A stretch of 45,097 bases of DNA from Nitrospirota bacterium (GCA_021827365.1 JAKAWK010000003.1:1-45097), one strand, 5' to 3'; positions 30,818 through 40,035 are shown, counted from the first letter of the stretch. Made by a program: numbers and translations. The notes: generated by a model not told the origin, from the letters alone.

Positions 30818-33757
30818 TCAGGCCTTCGGGTGGATGGATCCCTCCAGGCCGGAGGGGGCCTCATGAAGGGTGAACCGGTTGCGTCCCGAGTGTTTGGACT
30901 GGTACATGGCCGAATCGGCCTTTTTGATCAGCTCTTCCGGGTTTGTGGCGTGGTCGGGAAAGAAGCTGATTCCCACACTCGCGTGGATGGTGAAGGTGTG
31001 GCCCTGGATGTGGAAGGGGGCCTCGAGAGCGGCCAGGATCCGCCGGGCGATCCCCCGGACCCGGCGGGTCGAGACCGGTTCCGAGGCAAGAACCAGAAAC
31101 TCGTCGCCTCCGATCCGGGCCACGAGGTCACTCTCCCGAACCGAGTCCCGGATTCGCCGTCCCGCATTTTTGAGGAGAAGATCGCCCGTTTCATGGCCGT
31201 AGGAGTCGTTGATGGTCTTGAAGTGGTCGAGGTCGATATAGAAAAGGGCAAAACGCCTCCGGGCGGAGGGGTTGGAAAGCCTGTGTTCCAGCTCAGACCA
31301 GAGGGCGTGACGGTTCAAAAGACCGGTCAGGGAGTCCTGGCGAGCGAGCCTTTTGAGTTCGCTTTCGTAAAAATGAAGCTCTGTCACGTCCCGGAGCCGG
31401 ACCTGAAGAAGGGGCCGGGAGCGCCAGTCGATCCGGGATTCGACCACCTCCACCTCCCGGTAGGACTCCCGGGAATCCTGGAGATGGTAGCGTACCGGGG
31501 GATTGTGCCCATCCCGATCCGGGAAGGGGGGGCTCAGGTCGCCCAGGAGGTGTGTGCGCGCCGATTCAGGAAGAAGGGCATTCTTTTTCAGGCCGAGAAG
31601 GTCCTGTTTCCTCTGGCCGAAGATGAGACAGGCCTGCCGGTTGGCATCGACCACGGTCTGGGTCTGAAGGTCGACAATGACAATTCCGTCCCCGGCCTCT
31701 TCCATCAGGAGGCGGTATTTTTCCTCCGATTCCCGGAGGGTCTCCTCCGCCCGCTGTTTTTCCCGGTCCCGGTCGATATTGTCAAGCGCGAAAGAGACCG
31801 TCCGGGAAATCTCTTCGAGGAGCGAAACGAGCGCTCCGTCGAAAAAGCCGACCCGTTCGGCAAAGCCCGAAAGAATGTAGGAGGCCTGGCCTTTCCGGGT
31901 GACCGGAAAGGAGCCCTGGGACCAGAGGCCGAACTCCATCGCCTTGGCCGAGAGGGCCCCCTGCCCCATGGTTTCGAGCTCCTTGACCAGATTGTGATGG
32001 ATGACCGGACGATTTTTGGAAAGGCAGGCCTGGGGGCTAAGATGCCGGAGCTTTTCCTGGGTTTCGGGATCGGTCCGGTAGGAGAGGGCCCGGAAAAAGG
32101 AGACCATGGTCTCGTTTCGCGCATGGACCGCGACCGGCTTGAGGAGGCCGTTTTCCCTGTCGACAGCCAGGATCCGCACGAGGTAGAGCATTCCGATTTC
32201 ATTGATGATCCGGCAGGTTTCCTCAAAAAGGGTCTTTTCGTCAGGCCGCTGGTTGACGAGACGGTTGATGCCGTTCAAGGCGGCGTAAAGTTCCGTCATC
32301 TGGGAGAGCTTTTCGCGCGATCTGCCGTGGGAGAGGTCTTCCCGGTGCATGTCGAGGGCCAGGGCCACACCGTTTGCGGCTTCCTCGAGAAGTCCGACGA
32401 GACGGTCGTGAAAGAAGCCGGTTTCCCCGGAGGTGACGGTCAAAAGGCCGATCACCCGCCCCTTTGGGAGCACCAAAGAGTCCGTAGAGTCGGTCATCCG
32501 TGACACCAGGGGGAAGCTCGCCCCCGAACGCCAGGAAAAGCGTCTGGCCCATCTTGCAATACGTTCGAAGCCGGGTCTTTGGAATCTTTTAGAAAAATCC
32601 TGGGTGATCACGGGCTCCCCCGAGATGAAGGCCCTCGCCATCCCGGTCTGGCTGTCGGAGTGTCCGGGAGAGAGAGAAAATTGCATCCGGGGGATCCGGC
32701 CGATGGTTTCCATGTGGCCCCGGATGACCTCGGGAACGAGGGTGTTCGACTCCGGATCGTGAAGAACGATGGATGCGTCCTGAAGCCCCCCGCAATCGAC
32801 CAGGATCCGGCAGGTTTCGTCGAACAGGATCCGGGGGATCGGGCGGCTTCCGATCAGCCGGCTGATCCGGTGAAGGGCCGTGTTGATGCCGGAGAGGCTC
32901 TCCGATTCAAGGGCCATGGAGAGGGTTCTGGAGATGACTTCGAGGCGGGGGAGCCTGTCATCGGCAAAGAGGGCCGGGTCCCGGGAGAAAAGAAGGAGAA
33001 CCCCCCAGAGATGTCCTGAGCGGATGACGGGCAGGCCCGCTCCCGCAAGAGAGGCCGGGAGCCCTCCCGGATCGGGTTCCTGGGCGACCGGGCGCCCCTC
33101 CCGGAGGGTTGCCTCGACAAGACTCTCGGCCATCCCCGGGGCGGGACTTGGATCTTCGGCCGTCCCGGATGTAAAAATGACGGGATGGGCGGGATCCTTG
33201 TAGAGGGCACAGCAAAGGAAGGGGGAGTCGGCCACCAGGAGCTCCGAAAACGATTTCAGAAGGGACGGAGAGGATTCCTGGGACAGGGGAAGGGCTGTGA
33301 GCCGGGCGACGAGCTTTTGCAGGGCCGCGTCGAGCCTTATCCGCTCCAGGGCATCGCGAAGGGTGGTGATGTCGGCAATGAGACCGTTGATGGCCCGGAC
33401 CTCTCCGCCCTCTCCCCGGATCGGGGTGGCGACGATCCGTCCCCAGAACCAGGATCCATTCTTTCGGCGGATTCTTTTTTCCAGGATGTAGGCGGGAATG
33501 GTTCCGGCGAAAAGGGCATGGGCCTTTTCACGGCTTTCGGAGAGGTCCTCGGGGAAGGTGATTTCGGCAACAGAGCGGCGCTGGATTTCCTCGAGGGAAT
33601 ACCCGGTCATCTCCGCCCATTTCCTGTTGGCGAAGATGTAGGTTCCCTCCCGGTCGATGACCCCCACCCCGAAATCGGCCGTCTCGACGATTTCCCGAAA
33701 GGGGGGATCCACCCGGAAAGAATCCATCCTGTTGTTTTCCGTTGACGCCTGATCCAT
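30818..33757 (-). CDS. PAS/GAF-containing diguanylate cyclase (GGDEF)
   Basis: A 979-residue signalling protein expected to make cyclic di-GMP. The layout is N-terminal PAS (about 15-135, GVIDREGTYIFANRKWAEMTGYSLEEI, with a PAC segment), three GAF-like domains (about 150-290, 305-490, 505-670), a second PAS (about 690-800, EEAGDGIVIVDLQTQTVVDANRQA) and a GGDEF domain. The active motif GGDEF is at 883-887, with an intact product-inhibition RxxD (RESD) five residues before it. No membrane span is seen, so sensing is cytosolic. Start ATG 33757 follows GGAGAAGGG; an upstream frame to 33853 lacks a ribosome site and would overlap the operator. Confidence 0.94.
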   Translation of the reverse strand: MDQASTENNRMDSFRVDPPFREIVETADFGVGVIDREGTYIFANRKWAEMTGYSLEEIQRRSVAEITFPEDLSESREKAHALFAGTIPAYILEKRIRRKNGSWFWGRIVATPIRGEGGEVRAINGLIADITTLRDALERIRLDAALQKLVARLTALPLSQESSPSLLKSFSELLVADSPFLCCALYKDPAHPVIFTSGTAEDPSPAPGMAESLVEATLREGRPVAQEPDPGGLPASLAGAGLPVIRSGHLWGVLLLFSRDPALFADDRLPRLEVISRTLSMALESESLSGINTALHRISRLIGSRPIPRILFDETCRILVDCGGLQDASIVLHDPESNTLVPEVIRGHMETIGRIPRMQFSLSPGHSDSQTGMARAFISGEPVITQDFSKRFQRPGFERIARWARRFSWRSGASFPLVSRMTDSTDSLVLPKGRVIGLLTVTSGETGFFHDRLVGLLEEAANGVALALDMHREDLSHGRSREKLSQMTELYAALNGINRLVNQRPDEKTLFEETCRIINEIGMLYLVRILAVDRENGLLKPVAVHARNETMVSFFRALSYRTDPETQEKLRHLSPQACLSKNRPVIHHNLVKELETMGQGALSAKAMEFGLWSQGSFPVTRKGQASYILSGFAERVGFFDGALVSLLEEISRTVSFALDNIDRDREKQRAEETLRESEEKYRLLMEEAGDGIVIVDLQTQTVVDANRQACLIFGQRKQDLLGLKKNALLPESARTHLLGDLSPPFPDRDGHNPPVRYHLQDSRESYREVEVVESRIDWRSRPLLQVRLRDVTELHFYESELKRLARQDSLTGLLNRHALWSELEHRLSNPSARRRFALFYIDLDHFKTINDSYGHETGDLLLKNAGRRIRDSVRESDLVARIGGDEFLVLASEPVSTRRVRGIARRILAALEAPFHIQGHTFTIHASVGISFFPDHATNPEELIKKADSAMYQSKHSGRNRFTLHEAPSGLEGSIHPKA

Positions 33758-33833
33758 CCCTTCTCCGGTCCAAGCCTTCGTATGGCGGATGCATCGTTTA
33801 CAGGGAAGCCTGAAAATCCCAATCCAGTCAGGT

Positions 33834-33854
33834 TTTGGCCATGTTAAGGCCAAA
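33834..33854 (-). promoter_or_regulatory. Palindromic operator at the GGDEF gene start site
   Basis: TTTGGCC (33834-33840) and GGCCAAA (33848-33854) form a perfect 7-base inverted repeat around ATGTTAA. It lies just downstream of the -10 at 33860-33865 and covers the expected transcript start, a typical repressor position. The regulator is unknown. Confidence 0.6.
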
Positions 33855-33859
33855 TCTTA

Positions 33860-33888
33860 TTGATACAATTTTTTCTATTTCATATCAA
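33860..33888 (-). promoter_or_regulatory. Promoter of the diguanylate cyclase gene
   Basis: On the minus strand TTGATA (33883-33888) and TATCAA (33860-33865) are 17 bases apart in an AT-rich stretch unlike its surroundings. The -35 lies inside the last codons of mtnB. Confidence 0.65.
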
Positions 33889-34489
33889 GGGATTTTTTCA
33901 TGACCAGGACACGGAAGCAGAATTCCGCAAGCTCCAGATGCCGGAGGGCATCGTCCAGGGTCCTTCCCCAGACAGTGGTCCCGTGGTGACGGATGAGAAG
34001 GGCCGGGAGCGGATATCGGGGGTCGGGAAGACGGGTGCCGATTTTCTCGGCGATATCGGTCACGAGAAGGTCGTTCTCGAAGACCGGGAGCACAGGCCGG
34101 GTGGAAGGGTCGGCAATTCCCAGTCCCTTAAGGACTTCGAGGGGCGGAAGTTCGAGCTCCGGGCCAGAAAGGTCCGAGACCAGCGCCGCCTCGACGGTAT
34201 GGACATGGAGAACTGCCCCGGTCTCCGGAAAAAGTCTGTAGAGGATCCGGTGGATCGAGGTTTCTGCCGACGGGCGCCGGTCCCCCGCCAAAAAGGATCC
34301 CGACTCCGAAAGGGGAATGCAAAGGATGTCCAGGTCGGAGAGGGATCCCTTGGGACAGCCGCTGGCGGTGATGTAAAGCCCCTCCTCGGTCATTAGGGAG
34401 AGATTTCCGGCCGTGCCTTCCATCCATCCCTTCCGGTAGAGAGTTCGCGCAAGGGATCGGAGCCGCAGGCAGGGGGAGGGATCATTCAC
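33875..34489 (-). CDS. mtnB: Methylthioribulose-1-phosphate dehydratase MtnB
   Basis: A 204-residue class II aldolase-fold enzyme converting methylthioribulose-1-phosphate to the diketone in methionine salvage. Visible motifs are GWMEGTAGNLSL (21-32), ITASGCPKGSL, AETSIHRILYRLFPETGAVLHVHTVEA with zinc ligands His95 and His97, and RHHGTTVWG with the third His. The start is GTG 34489, seven bases after AAGGAG and overlapping the mtnX stop. An ATG at 34537 would overlap mtnX by 56 bases. It is the last gene of the mtn operon. Confidence 0.92.
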   Translation of the reverse strand: MNDPSPCLRLRSLARTLYRKGWMEGTAGNLSLMTEEGLYITASGCPKGSLSDLDILCIPLSESGSFLAGDRRPSAETSIHRILYRLFPETGAVLHVHTVEAALVSDLSGPELELPPLEVLKGLGIADPSTRPVLPVFENDLLVTDIAEKIGTRLPDPRYPLPALLIRHHGTTVWGRTLDDALRHLELAEFCFRVLVMKKSLDMK

Positions 34490-35129
34490 CGGAGGGCTCC
34501 TTTTTCCATTTAGACTCGAGATAGTTCGATATTTCAAAGAAGGATTCGAAGGGGATGAAGGATCGGTCTTCCTCCTTCATCCTCCTTGCCAGGAGGCTTC
34601 TCGCAAAGACCAGGTCGGCTTCCCGGGCCATCGTGAGGTCGGTCACCGAATCACCGACGGCAATCTTTCTCGCCTCCCCGTATTCCTTCATGACCCCCGC
34701 CTTGTACACCAGCTCGTCGCCCCCGGCCGAATCGGAGACGATCCTTAAAAAGGGGCCGGAAAGATCGGCCCGGGCTGCAACCATCCGGGATATCTTTGCC
34801 CTGTAGGGGGAGAGCCGCGCCATGACCAGCTCTTCGAGGCTTCCCGAGAGGACCACGAGCGGAACGGAAAACCGCTGCAGGAAGTCCAGAAACTCGGGAA
34901 ATCCCGGCCTCAAGGCCATGGTCCGCATCCGCTCGACCATTTCGGAAAACCGGCCGGAGGGAATCGTTTCCAGAATTGCAGGAACCCCCGCCTTAAGCGT
35001 CATCTCCCCCGAGAGGAGAAGGGGGACGATTTTTCGGGAGGCCTCCGGGGCAAACTCCTTCATGAGAAGGGAAAAGGTCTCCTGTTCGGTGATGGTTCCG
35101 TCGAAGTCGGAGAAAAGGATCGTCTTCAT
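34482..35129 (-). CDS. mtnX: 2-hydroxy-3-keto-5-methylthiopentenyl-1-phosphate phosphatase MtnX
   Basis: A 215-residue HAD phosphatase acting after the RuBisCO-like enolase. The catalytic FSDFDGTIT motif has Asp8 and Asp10. VVLSGSLEEL is motif II and AVGDSVTDLTMARE is motif IV with the magnesium-binding Asp residues. The start overlaps the stop of the enolase gene (ATGA). HAD proteins such as SerB are similar, but the length and neighbours favour MtnX. Confidence 0.9.
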   Translation of the reverse strand: MKTILFSDFDGTITEQETFSLLMKEFAPEASRKIVPLLLSGEMTLKAGVPAILETIPSGRFSEMVERMRTMALRPGFPEFLDFLQRFSVPLVVLSGSLEELVMARLSPYRAKISRMVAARADLSGPFLRIVSDSAGGDELVYKAGVMKEYGEARKIAVGDSVTDLTMAREADLVFARSLLARRMKEEDRSFIPFESFFEISNYLESKWKKEPSGE

Positions 35130-36289
35130 GCGCCCCATTTCTCCAGGGCCTGCCTGAGGGGGCCTTCGGGAACACTGTCAAGGGTGATGGTGGCCCCGGA
35201 CCTGAGACGCTCCAGGGCTTCATGAAAGGCTCTGACACCTTCGGCCGGGCCCTTCGGATGGTCCATGATCCCTGTCCCGGCATTTAGGATCACCCGGTTG
35301 TCTTGCGGCCCGAGAAATTTGGGAAGGGCTCCGGGGTGGACCCCGGCCGAAGGCACCGGGGCGAGTCCTGAAGCTTGGAGAATCTCCCGGAGGCCCCGCT
35401 CAACGTCTGGTGCGATGGGAAGACTTCCGGCGGCCGTGGGATAGAGAACGGCGTCGGCGCCCCCGTGGACCATCAGCGTTCCCAGGAGGACCCGGTAATC
35501 GAAGCCGTAGTCTGGAGATCCCCCCAGGGCCCCGGCCATGGCAGGGTGGGCAAAGACGGGGAGACGGGTGTCGGGATGGGAGGACAGGGTCTCCATGACG
35601 GAGAAGCCGCAGGCGATCGGAGAGACGAGATAGGCGTTGGCCCCGGCCTCCCTGAGACGCAAGGCCTGGTCGATCATCCGGTCGGCCCGCCCGGAGAGAG
35701 TCACGGCATAGAGCATCTCCCGACCGGTGGTCCGCCGGATCTCATCGAGAACGGGACGGCACGCCCGGACACGGGAGAGGGCGGTGGAGGAGGGGGTGTC
35801 AGGGAGGATCTCGTCGTCCTTGATCAGGTCGAGACCAGCCATCCCCACCTCCCGGAGAAGGGAGGCGAAGTTCTCCGGGGCCATCCCCAGGGCGGGCTTG
35901 AAGATGGCCATGAACAGGGGGCGGTCCCGGACCCCCGTCAGTCGCCGGATTCCCTCCATCCCGAAGCGGCCCCGGGTTCCGTAATCTTCCGGAAGATCAA
36001 GGGAGATGACCTTGACCGGCCCCGCCAGGGAATATTTCCCCAATATCATGACCAAAAGGGAGCCGATATCTCCGGAGACATTGGAGGAAGGATAGGAGAC
36101 ACGGGCCCGGCCCCGGCCTTCGGGAGTCCGGGAGGTCTCTTCGAGGACGCCGGTCCAGGGCTCGAAACGGGGGGCCTGGTGGGGGCTAAAGGAGCCGACC
36201 GTCTGTCCGATGGCCAGCATCCGCCCCTGTTTTTCGGGATCAACACCGGCAGGAAACTCGTAGAGGACCCGGATGACCTCCCGTCTCAT
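35126..36289 (-). CDS. mtnW: RuBisCO-like protein (2,3-diketo-5-methylthiopentyl-1-phosphate enolase)
   Basis: A 387-residue form IV RuBisCO-like protein. Key residues are Lys131 in FKPALGM, the carbamylatable Lys157 with Asp159 and Glu160 in IKDDE, and the C-terminal barrel GVHPGALPKFLG and ILNAGTGIM. Many RuBisCO substrate residues differ (for example the loop 6 Lys region), fitting an enolase rather than a carboxylase. Start ATG 36289 overlaps the MtnD stop. Leptospirillum RuBisCO-like proteins have been grouped as a separate form IV clade (IV-AMC); membership here is likely but not checked. mtnX, mtnB and mtnD beside it support the methionine-salvage role. Confidence 0.9.
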   Translation of the reverse strand: MRREVIRVLYEFPAGVDPEKQGRMLAIGQTVGSFSPHQAPRFEPWTGVLEETSRTPEGRGRARVSYPSSNVSGDIGSLLVMILGKYSLAGPVKVISLDLPEDYGTRGRFGMEGIRRLTGVRDRPLFMAIFKPALGMAPENFASLLREVGMAGLDLIKDDEILPDTPSSTALSRVRACRPVLDEIRRTTGREMLYAVTLSGRADRMIDQALRLREAGANAYLVSPIACGFSVMETLSSHPDTRLPVFAHPAMAGALGGSPDYGFDYRVLLGTLMVHGGADAVLYPTAAGSLPIAPDVERGLREILQASGLAPVPSAGVHPGALPKFLGPQDNRVILNAGTGIMDHPKGPAEGVRAFHEALERLRSGATITLDSVPEGPLRQALEKWGA

Positions 36290-36843
36290 GCCCGGGAGAT
36301 CTCGCCAAAAGGATGGACGGGAGTTCCCGTATAGACCGGAACCCATCCCTCCCGGGAGGTGAAATAGCGGATCGCCTTGATATGCCGGTCCGTGGTCAGT
36401 CGGAACCAGTGCTCGGCCCCGCGGGGAACATTGATGTAGTCTCCGGGAAGGACCAGAAGTTCAACCTGGTCTTTGTCCGGAAGGACGAAGCCGAAGATGC
36501 CGGCCCCCTCCACCACGTACCGGATCTCATCATCGTCATGGGTGTGGCAGTCTTTGAACCGCCCAAGAAGCCCGTCGAGACCCGGAAGGCCGGGAGAGAG
36601 ACTGATCAGGTCCCGTGACTGGTATCCCAGGGTCGCCTTCAGGGTCTCGAACCGGGACTCGAAAAAGCCCAGAAGGCGCTCAGATTCCTCCGGAACGGGA
36701 CGGTCCAGCGCGAGAAGAGCCTTCAGGTCGGGGTTGTCGGGGATGGGCCAGCGTTCAAGACAGACGCCGATCCCGGAGAGGGTTTTCCGGATTTCCTGAG
36801 GGTCATCGACCCGTGTTCCGTCAGTAAACGAAAGAAGTGCCAT
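36286..36843 (-). CDS. mtnD: Acireductone dioxygenase MtnD
   Basis: A 185-residue cupin enzyme that splits the acireductone to the methionine precursor keto acid and formate (Fe form). The metal ligands are His100, His102 and Glu106 in HTHDDDEIRY plus His145 in VPRGAEHWF. The rest follows the ARD family. It is the first of the four mtn genes. The upstream membrane-protein gene ends 18 bases before and may be cotranscribed. Confidence 0.95.
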   Translation of the reverse strand: MALLSFTDGTRVDDPQEIRKTLSGIGVCLERWPIPDNPDLKALLALDRPVPEESERLLGFFESRFETLKATLGYQSRDLISLSPGLPGLDGLLGRFKDCHTHDDDEIRYVVEGAGIFGFVLPDKDQVELLVLPGDYINVPRGAEHWFRLTTDRHIKAIRYFTSREGWVPVYTGTPVHPFGEISRA

Positions 36844-36861
36844 ATGTCTCCCGTTTTGGGG

Positions 36862-37317
36862 TCAGAAGACCCGGTAGAACCATCCTGAGATGGAACTCGA
36901 CAGCCAGACCACCAGAAAAAAGGGGACAAGCCTTGCATGGAATCGTCCCAGGGAATGGCCCTTTTTGCGGAGAAATCCCAAGACCATGAGAAGGACGAAG
37001 AGCCAGAGGGCCCCCTGGGCGGTGATCAGGTGGAACCAGTCGAGGGCCGGAGGAACCGGATGAAAGCGGATCCGTCCCTGGATCCGCTCGTATTCCATGA
37101 TGGCCGTTCCGGTGATGTCGCAGGTGAATCCGAATAGGGCTGCAAAGATGTGACCTCGTCGGATCCGGATGAAATCCGATGTTTGGGGGCCCGAGAAGAA
37201 GCCTCCCAGGAATCGGCCAGTGGGTGCCCCGTAGCGGCTCCGGATGAAAAGGGCGGTCAGGTAGCCAGTCAGGGCGAGATAGATCAGGACTGACATGGAG
37301 ATGACATAGGGGTTCAC
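36862..37317 (-). CDS. Small membrane protein of unknown function
   Basis: A 151-residue protein with about four membrane spans (VISMSVLIYLALTGYLTALFI; GHIFAALFGFTCDITGTAIM; FHLITAQGALWLFVLLMVLGFL; LVPFFLVVWLSSSISGWFY). Several His residues lie near span edges (RRGHIF, FHPVPP, WFHLI, FHARLV), a pattern met in quinone- or heme-linked membrane proteins, but no defined motif is seen. I read a GTG start at 37317 after AGGA. It may be related to DUF420-type proteins, which I cannot confirm. Confidence 0.7.
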   Translation of the reverse strand: MNPYVISMSVLIYLALTGYLTALFIRSRYGAPTGRFLGGFFSGPQTSDFIRIRRGHIFAALFGFTCDITGTAIMEYERIQGRIRFHPVPPALDWFHLITAQGALWLFVLLMVLGFLRKKGHSLGRFHARLVPFFLVVWLSSSISGWFYRVF

Positions 37318-37423
37318 GAAGGATCCTCGCTTTTCTCGGGGTGAGGGTTTCTCACTGGAGAGTTTAGCAGGGGAGGGAGGTCCTCGTCATCCTGGAGACC
37401 GCTTTGGATCTGGGAGACGAAGC

Positions 37424-38992
37424 TCAGGAAGATTCCGGGCTTTTCCCCCGTTCAAAGAGCGCAATCGGGATGAGAAGAATCAGGGCGACGACACCTACGA
37501 CCGCATAGACATCCTCGAAGCTCAGGAAGAGCGCCTGTTTGGCGATCTGGTTTTCGATCAGGGCGGCGGAGAGCCTGTCGGCTGCAGAAGGCGAGAGGCC
37601 TAGCCCCGCAAGGTGGGAGAGGATCGCTCCCTGGGCGGCCACCGTCTGGATCCGGTTTCCGGTGAGATTGGCCGTGGTGAGGTAGGCTTGGTGGAGCTGC
37701 TGGGAACGCTGGAGCAGGGTCGCAAGAAGGGCGATTCCGATCGAACCCCCGAGCTGGCCGATCATGCTCGAGACGGCCGCCCCCGTTGACAGCATGCGGC
37801 GGGGCAGGGTGGAGAGGGCCATGGTCATGAGGGGGGGGAAGAGAAAGGCGAGTCCAACCCCCCGGAATATGTTTGGCCAGAGAAAGGAGGCAGGGCTCGA
37901 CTGGGGGCCCAGGTGGCCATATCCCCAGAGGGCCACTTCGATGATGGCGACTCCCGGAACCATGATGGCCCAGATGGGGACGCGACCCATGATGGCGCCT
38001 GCCACCATGGAGGCGATGGAGAAGGAGACGATGCTCTGGAGAAGGACATATCCCGTTTCCAGGGGGTTCCAGGAAAAGAGGTTCTCCCCCATCAGGGGAA
38101 TGGTGAAAAGGGTCCCGAAGTAGACCGATCCCAAAAGGGCGTATCCCAGCGAGCCAGCCCAGAGAGACCGGTTTTTAAGCACGCGGAGGTCGAGCATGGG
38201 CTTGGCCGCCGTGAGTTCCCGGAGCACGAAGAGGAAGAGAAACAGGGCTCCGGCGATGGCCGAGAAGCGGATGGAGGGCGAAGAAAACCAGTCGTAGCGC
38301 TGGCCGTTTTCCAGGGCGAACTGGATCGCGGGAATGGAGAGGAGGAGAAGGACGATTCCCGGAATGTCCAGCCTGTCGTTCTCGATCGTATGGCGGGAAT
38401 CGGGAACATAGCGGAAGGCCAGATAGGTCAGGAGAAGGCCGATCGGGAGGTTGATGAAGAAGATCCAGGGCCAGGACTCGTGGTAGACGAGGTAGCCTCC
38501 CACCACCGGACCCAGGGCGGGTCCCATGCTGATTCCGACCCCGAAGATGGCATTGGCGATGGCAATCCTTTCCGGAGGAAAGGCGTCGATGATGAGGGTC
38601 TGGCTTGTGGCGAAAAAGGCGGCCCCCGCCATTCCCTGGAGGAGACGGAAGAAGACCAGGGGGAGAAGGTCCCTCGAAAGGCCGCACAGAACGGAGAACA
38701 GGGTAAAAAGAATAATGGAGATCGTGAAGTAGCGGCGGCGTCCGATCCAGTCCGAAACGAACCGGGTCATGGGGATCATGAGGACATTCCCGACCGTATA
38801 GGCGGTAATGACCCAGGCAATCCCGTCTAGGGTGGTGTCGAGCCCTCCCATCATGTTGGGAAGGCCCACATTGACGACTGTCGAGTCCAGGGTTTCAAGG
38901 ACAGTCGCCCCGACCGCCGCGGCAACAACCATGCCGGGATGGGCAACGGGAATATGCCCTTCTGCCCTCTCGCCCTGGACCGGCGGCTCCAT
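37424..38992 (-). CDS. emrB: EmrB/QacA-type multidrug efflux MFS transporter
   Basis: A 522-residue DHA2-family drug:H+ antiporter with 14 predicted spans. Typical motifs are LDSTVVNVGLPNM (motif D1) in span 1, SDWIGRRRYF (motif A) after span 2, and GISMGPALGPVVGGYL (motif C) in span 5. It starts 5 bases after the EmrA-like gene, forming the usual EmrAB pair. Its outer-membrane partner could be the TolC-like protein at 23712-25127 or another. Confidence 0.93.
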   Translation of the reverse strand: MEPPVQGERAEGHIPVAHPGMVVAAAVGATVLETLDSTVVNVGLPNMMGGLDTTLDGIAWVITAYTVGNVLMIPMTRFVSDWIGRRRYFTISIILFTLFSVLCGLSRDLLPLVFFRLLQGMAGAAFFATSQTLIIDAFPPERIAIANAIFGVGISMGPALGPVVGGYLVYHESWPWIFFINLPIGLLLTYLAFRYVPDSRHTIENDRLDIPGIVLLLLSIPAIQFALENGQRYDWFSSPSIRFSAIAGALFLFLFVLRELTAAKPMLDLRVLKNRSLWAGSLGYALLGSVYFGTLFTIPLMGENLFSWNPLETGYVLLQSIVSFSIASMVAGAIMGRVPIWAIMVPGVAIIEVALWGYGHLGPQSSPASFLWPNIFRGVGLAFLFPPLMTMALSTLPRRMLSTGAAVSSMIGQLGGSIGIALLATLLQRSQQLHQAYLTTANLTGNRIQTVAAQGAILSHLAGLGLSPSAADRLSAALIENQIAKQALFLSFEDVYAVVGVVALILLIPIALFERGKSPESS

Positions 38993-38997
38993 GACCG

Positions 38998-39936
38998 CTA
39001 ACCTGGCCGTTTGGGAAGAATGACCGGAATCACGGACATGCCGAGCCGCAGCCGGTGATCGGGGTCACTGCCAGGGTTAAGAAGGATTTTGACCGGGACA
39101 CGCTGGACGACCTTGGTGTAGTTGCCGGTCGCGTTTTCCGGAGGAAGAAGAGAGAGGACGGCCCCGGTCGACTGCTGGATGCTGTCCACATGTCCCCAGA
39201 AGGTTTTTCCAGGGATCGCGTCCACCGTTAACCGGACGGGATCTCCCGGATGAATTCCGTGGAGGTCGGTCTCCTTGTAGTTGGCCACCACCCACATCCG
39301 AAAGGGGACCACATACCCTACGACCTGTCCGGGGGAGAGATACTCTCCCCTTTCCACGCTCTTGCCGGTGACAAGTCCATCCACGGGAGCACGAATCTTG
39401 GAAAAGCGCAGATTCAGGAGGTCGATGGCAATTTTGGCCTTGTCCTTCCGGACCGTCGCCTTTAAGACCTGGCTTTGGGAGGTGTCGGCCTTCAGGCTGG
39501 CCTGGGCCACCCGATAGGCGGCCTGGTCGCGGTCGAGGCGGGAGGCGGTCGCGAAGGCCTTTTTCGAGAGCCGGGCGGTCCGGTCACTTTCCCGTTTCGT
39601 GAGCCGGATCGTGGTCTGGTCTTTTTCAATATTGGCCCGGTTGACATCGAGCTGGGCTTCGTCCCGGGCGAGAGCGGCCTCGTTCTGGGCAAGGGTCCTT
39701 TGGAGAACCCTGTCGTCGAGTTCGAAGAGAAGGTCGCCGGCATGGACGACCTGATTGTCGTGGACGAAGACCTGCATGACCGAACCGGGAATGCGGGTGG
39801 TGACGGGATGAAGATGACCGGAGATCTGGGCATCATCCGTGCTGATATGGGTTTCCGAATACCGGTAGAAGGCAAGGGAGGCGGCCACAAGGACAATGAC
39901 AACGGCCGCCGTCCCCCCGATGACCCTTACGTTCAT
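38998..39936 (-). CDS. emrA: EmrA/HlyD-family membrane fusion protein
   Basis: A 312-residue periplasmic adaptor. One span (VIVLVAASLAFYRYS) leads into THISTDDAQISGHLHPVTTRIPG, the typical EmrA beginning, then a coiled-coil hairpin (about 80-190), LRFSKIRAPVDGLVTGKSVERGEYLSPGQ and a beta-barrel ending GMSVIPVIL. Start ATG 39936 has AAGGA eight bases upstream. A TTG at 40005 in the same frame lies inside the operator and is rejected. Confidence 0.92.
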   Translation of the reverse strand: MNVRVIGGTAAVVIVLVAASLAFYRYSETHISTDDAQISGHLHPVTTRIPGSVMQVFVHDNQVVHAGDLLFELDDRVLQRTLAQNEAALARDEAQLDVNRANIEKDQTTIRLTKRESDRTARLSKKAFATASRLDRDQAAYRVAQASLKADTSQSQVLKATVRKDKAKIAIDLLNLRFSKIRAPVDGLVTGKSVERGEYLSPGQVVGYVVPFRMWVVANYKETDLHGIHPGDPVRLTVDAIPGKTFWGHVDSIQQSTGAVLSLLPPENATGNYTKVVQRVPVKILLNPGSDPDHRLRLGMSVIPVILPKRPG

Positions 39937-39993
39937 GCGCTGATCCTTTATGAGAGCCTTTGTCCTGTGAGATCGATCACGAAATCGACGAAA

Positions 39994-40035
39994 TTGATTA
40001 ATCAATAAATTAATCTATCAGGGGGTTGAGGTCAA
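39994..40035 (-). promoter_or_regulatory. emrA promoter with overlapping palindromic operator
   Basis: On the minus strand TTGACC (40030-40035) and TAATTT (40007-40012) are 17 bases apart. TTGATTAATCAA at 39994-40005 is a perfect 12-base palindrome right after the -10, and its GATTAAT recurs inverted as ATTAATC at 40009-40015. The site resembles MarR/TetR-type operators that govern emr genes. No such regulator gene is adjacent. Confidence 0.6.

Noticed and set aside
30692-32503. 603-residue plus-strand open frame opposite the diguanylate cyclase
   Set aside because: It also reads through the tRNA-Cys gene and has no recognisable motif.
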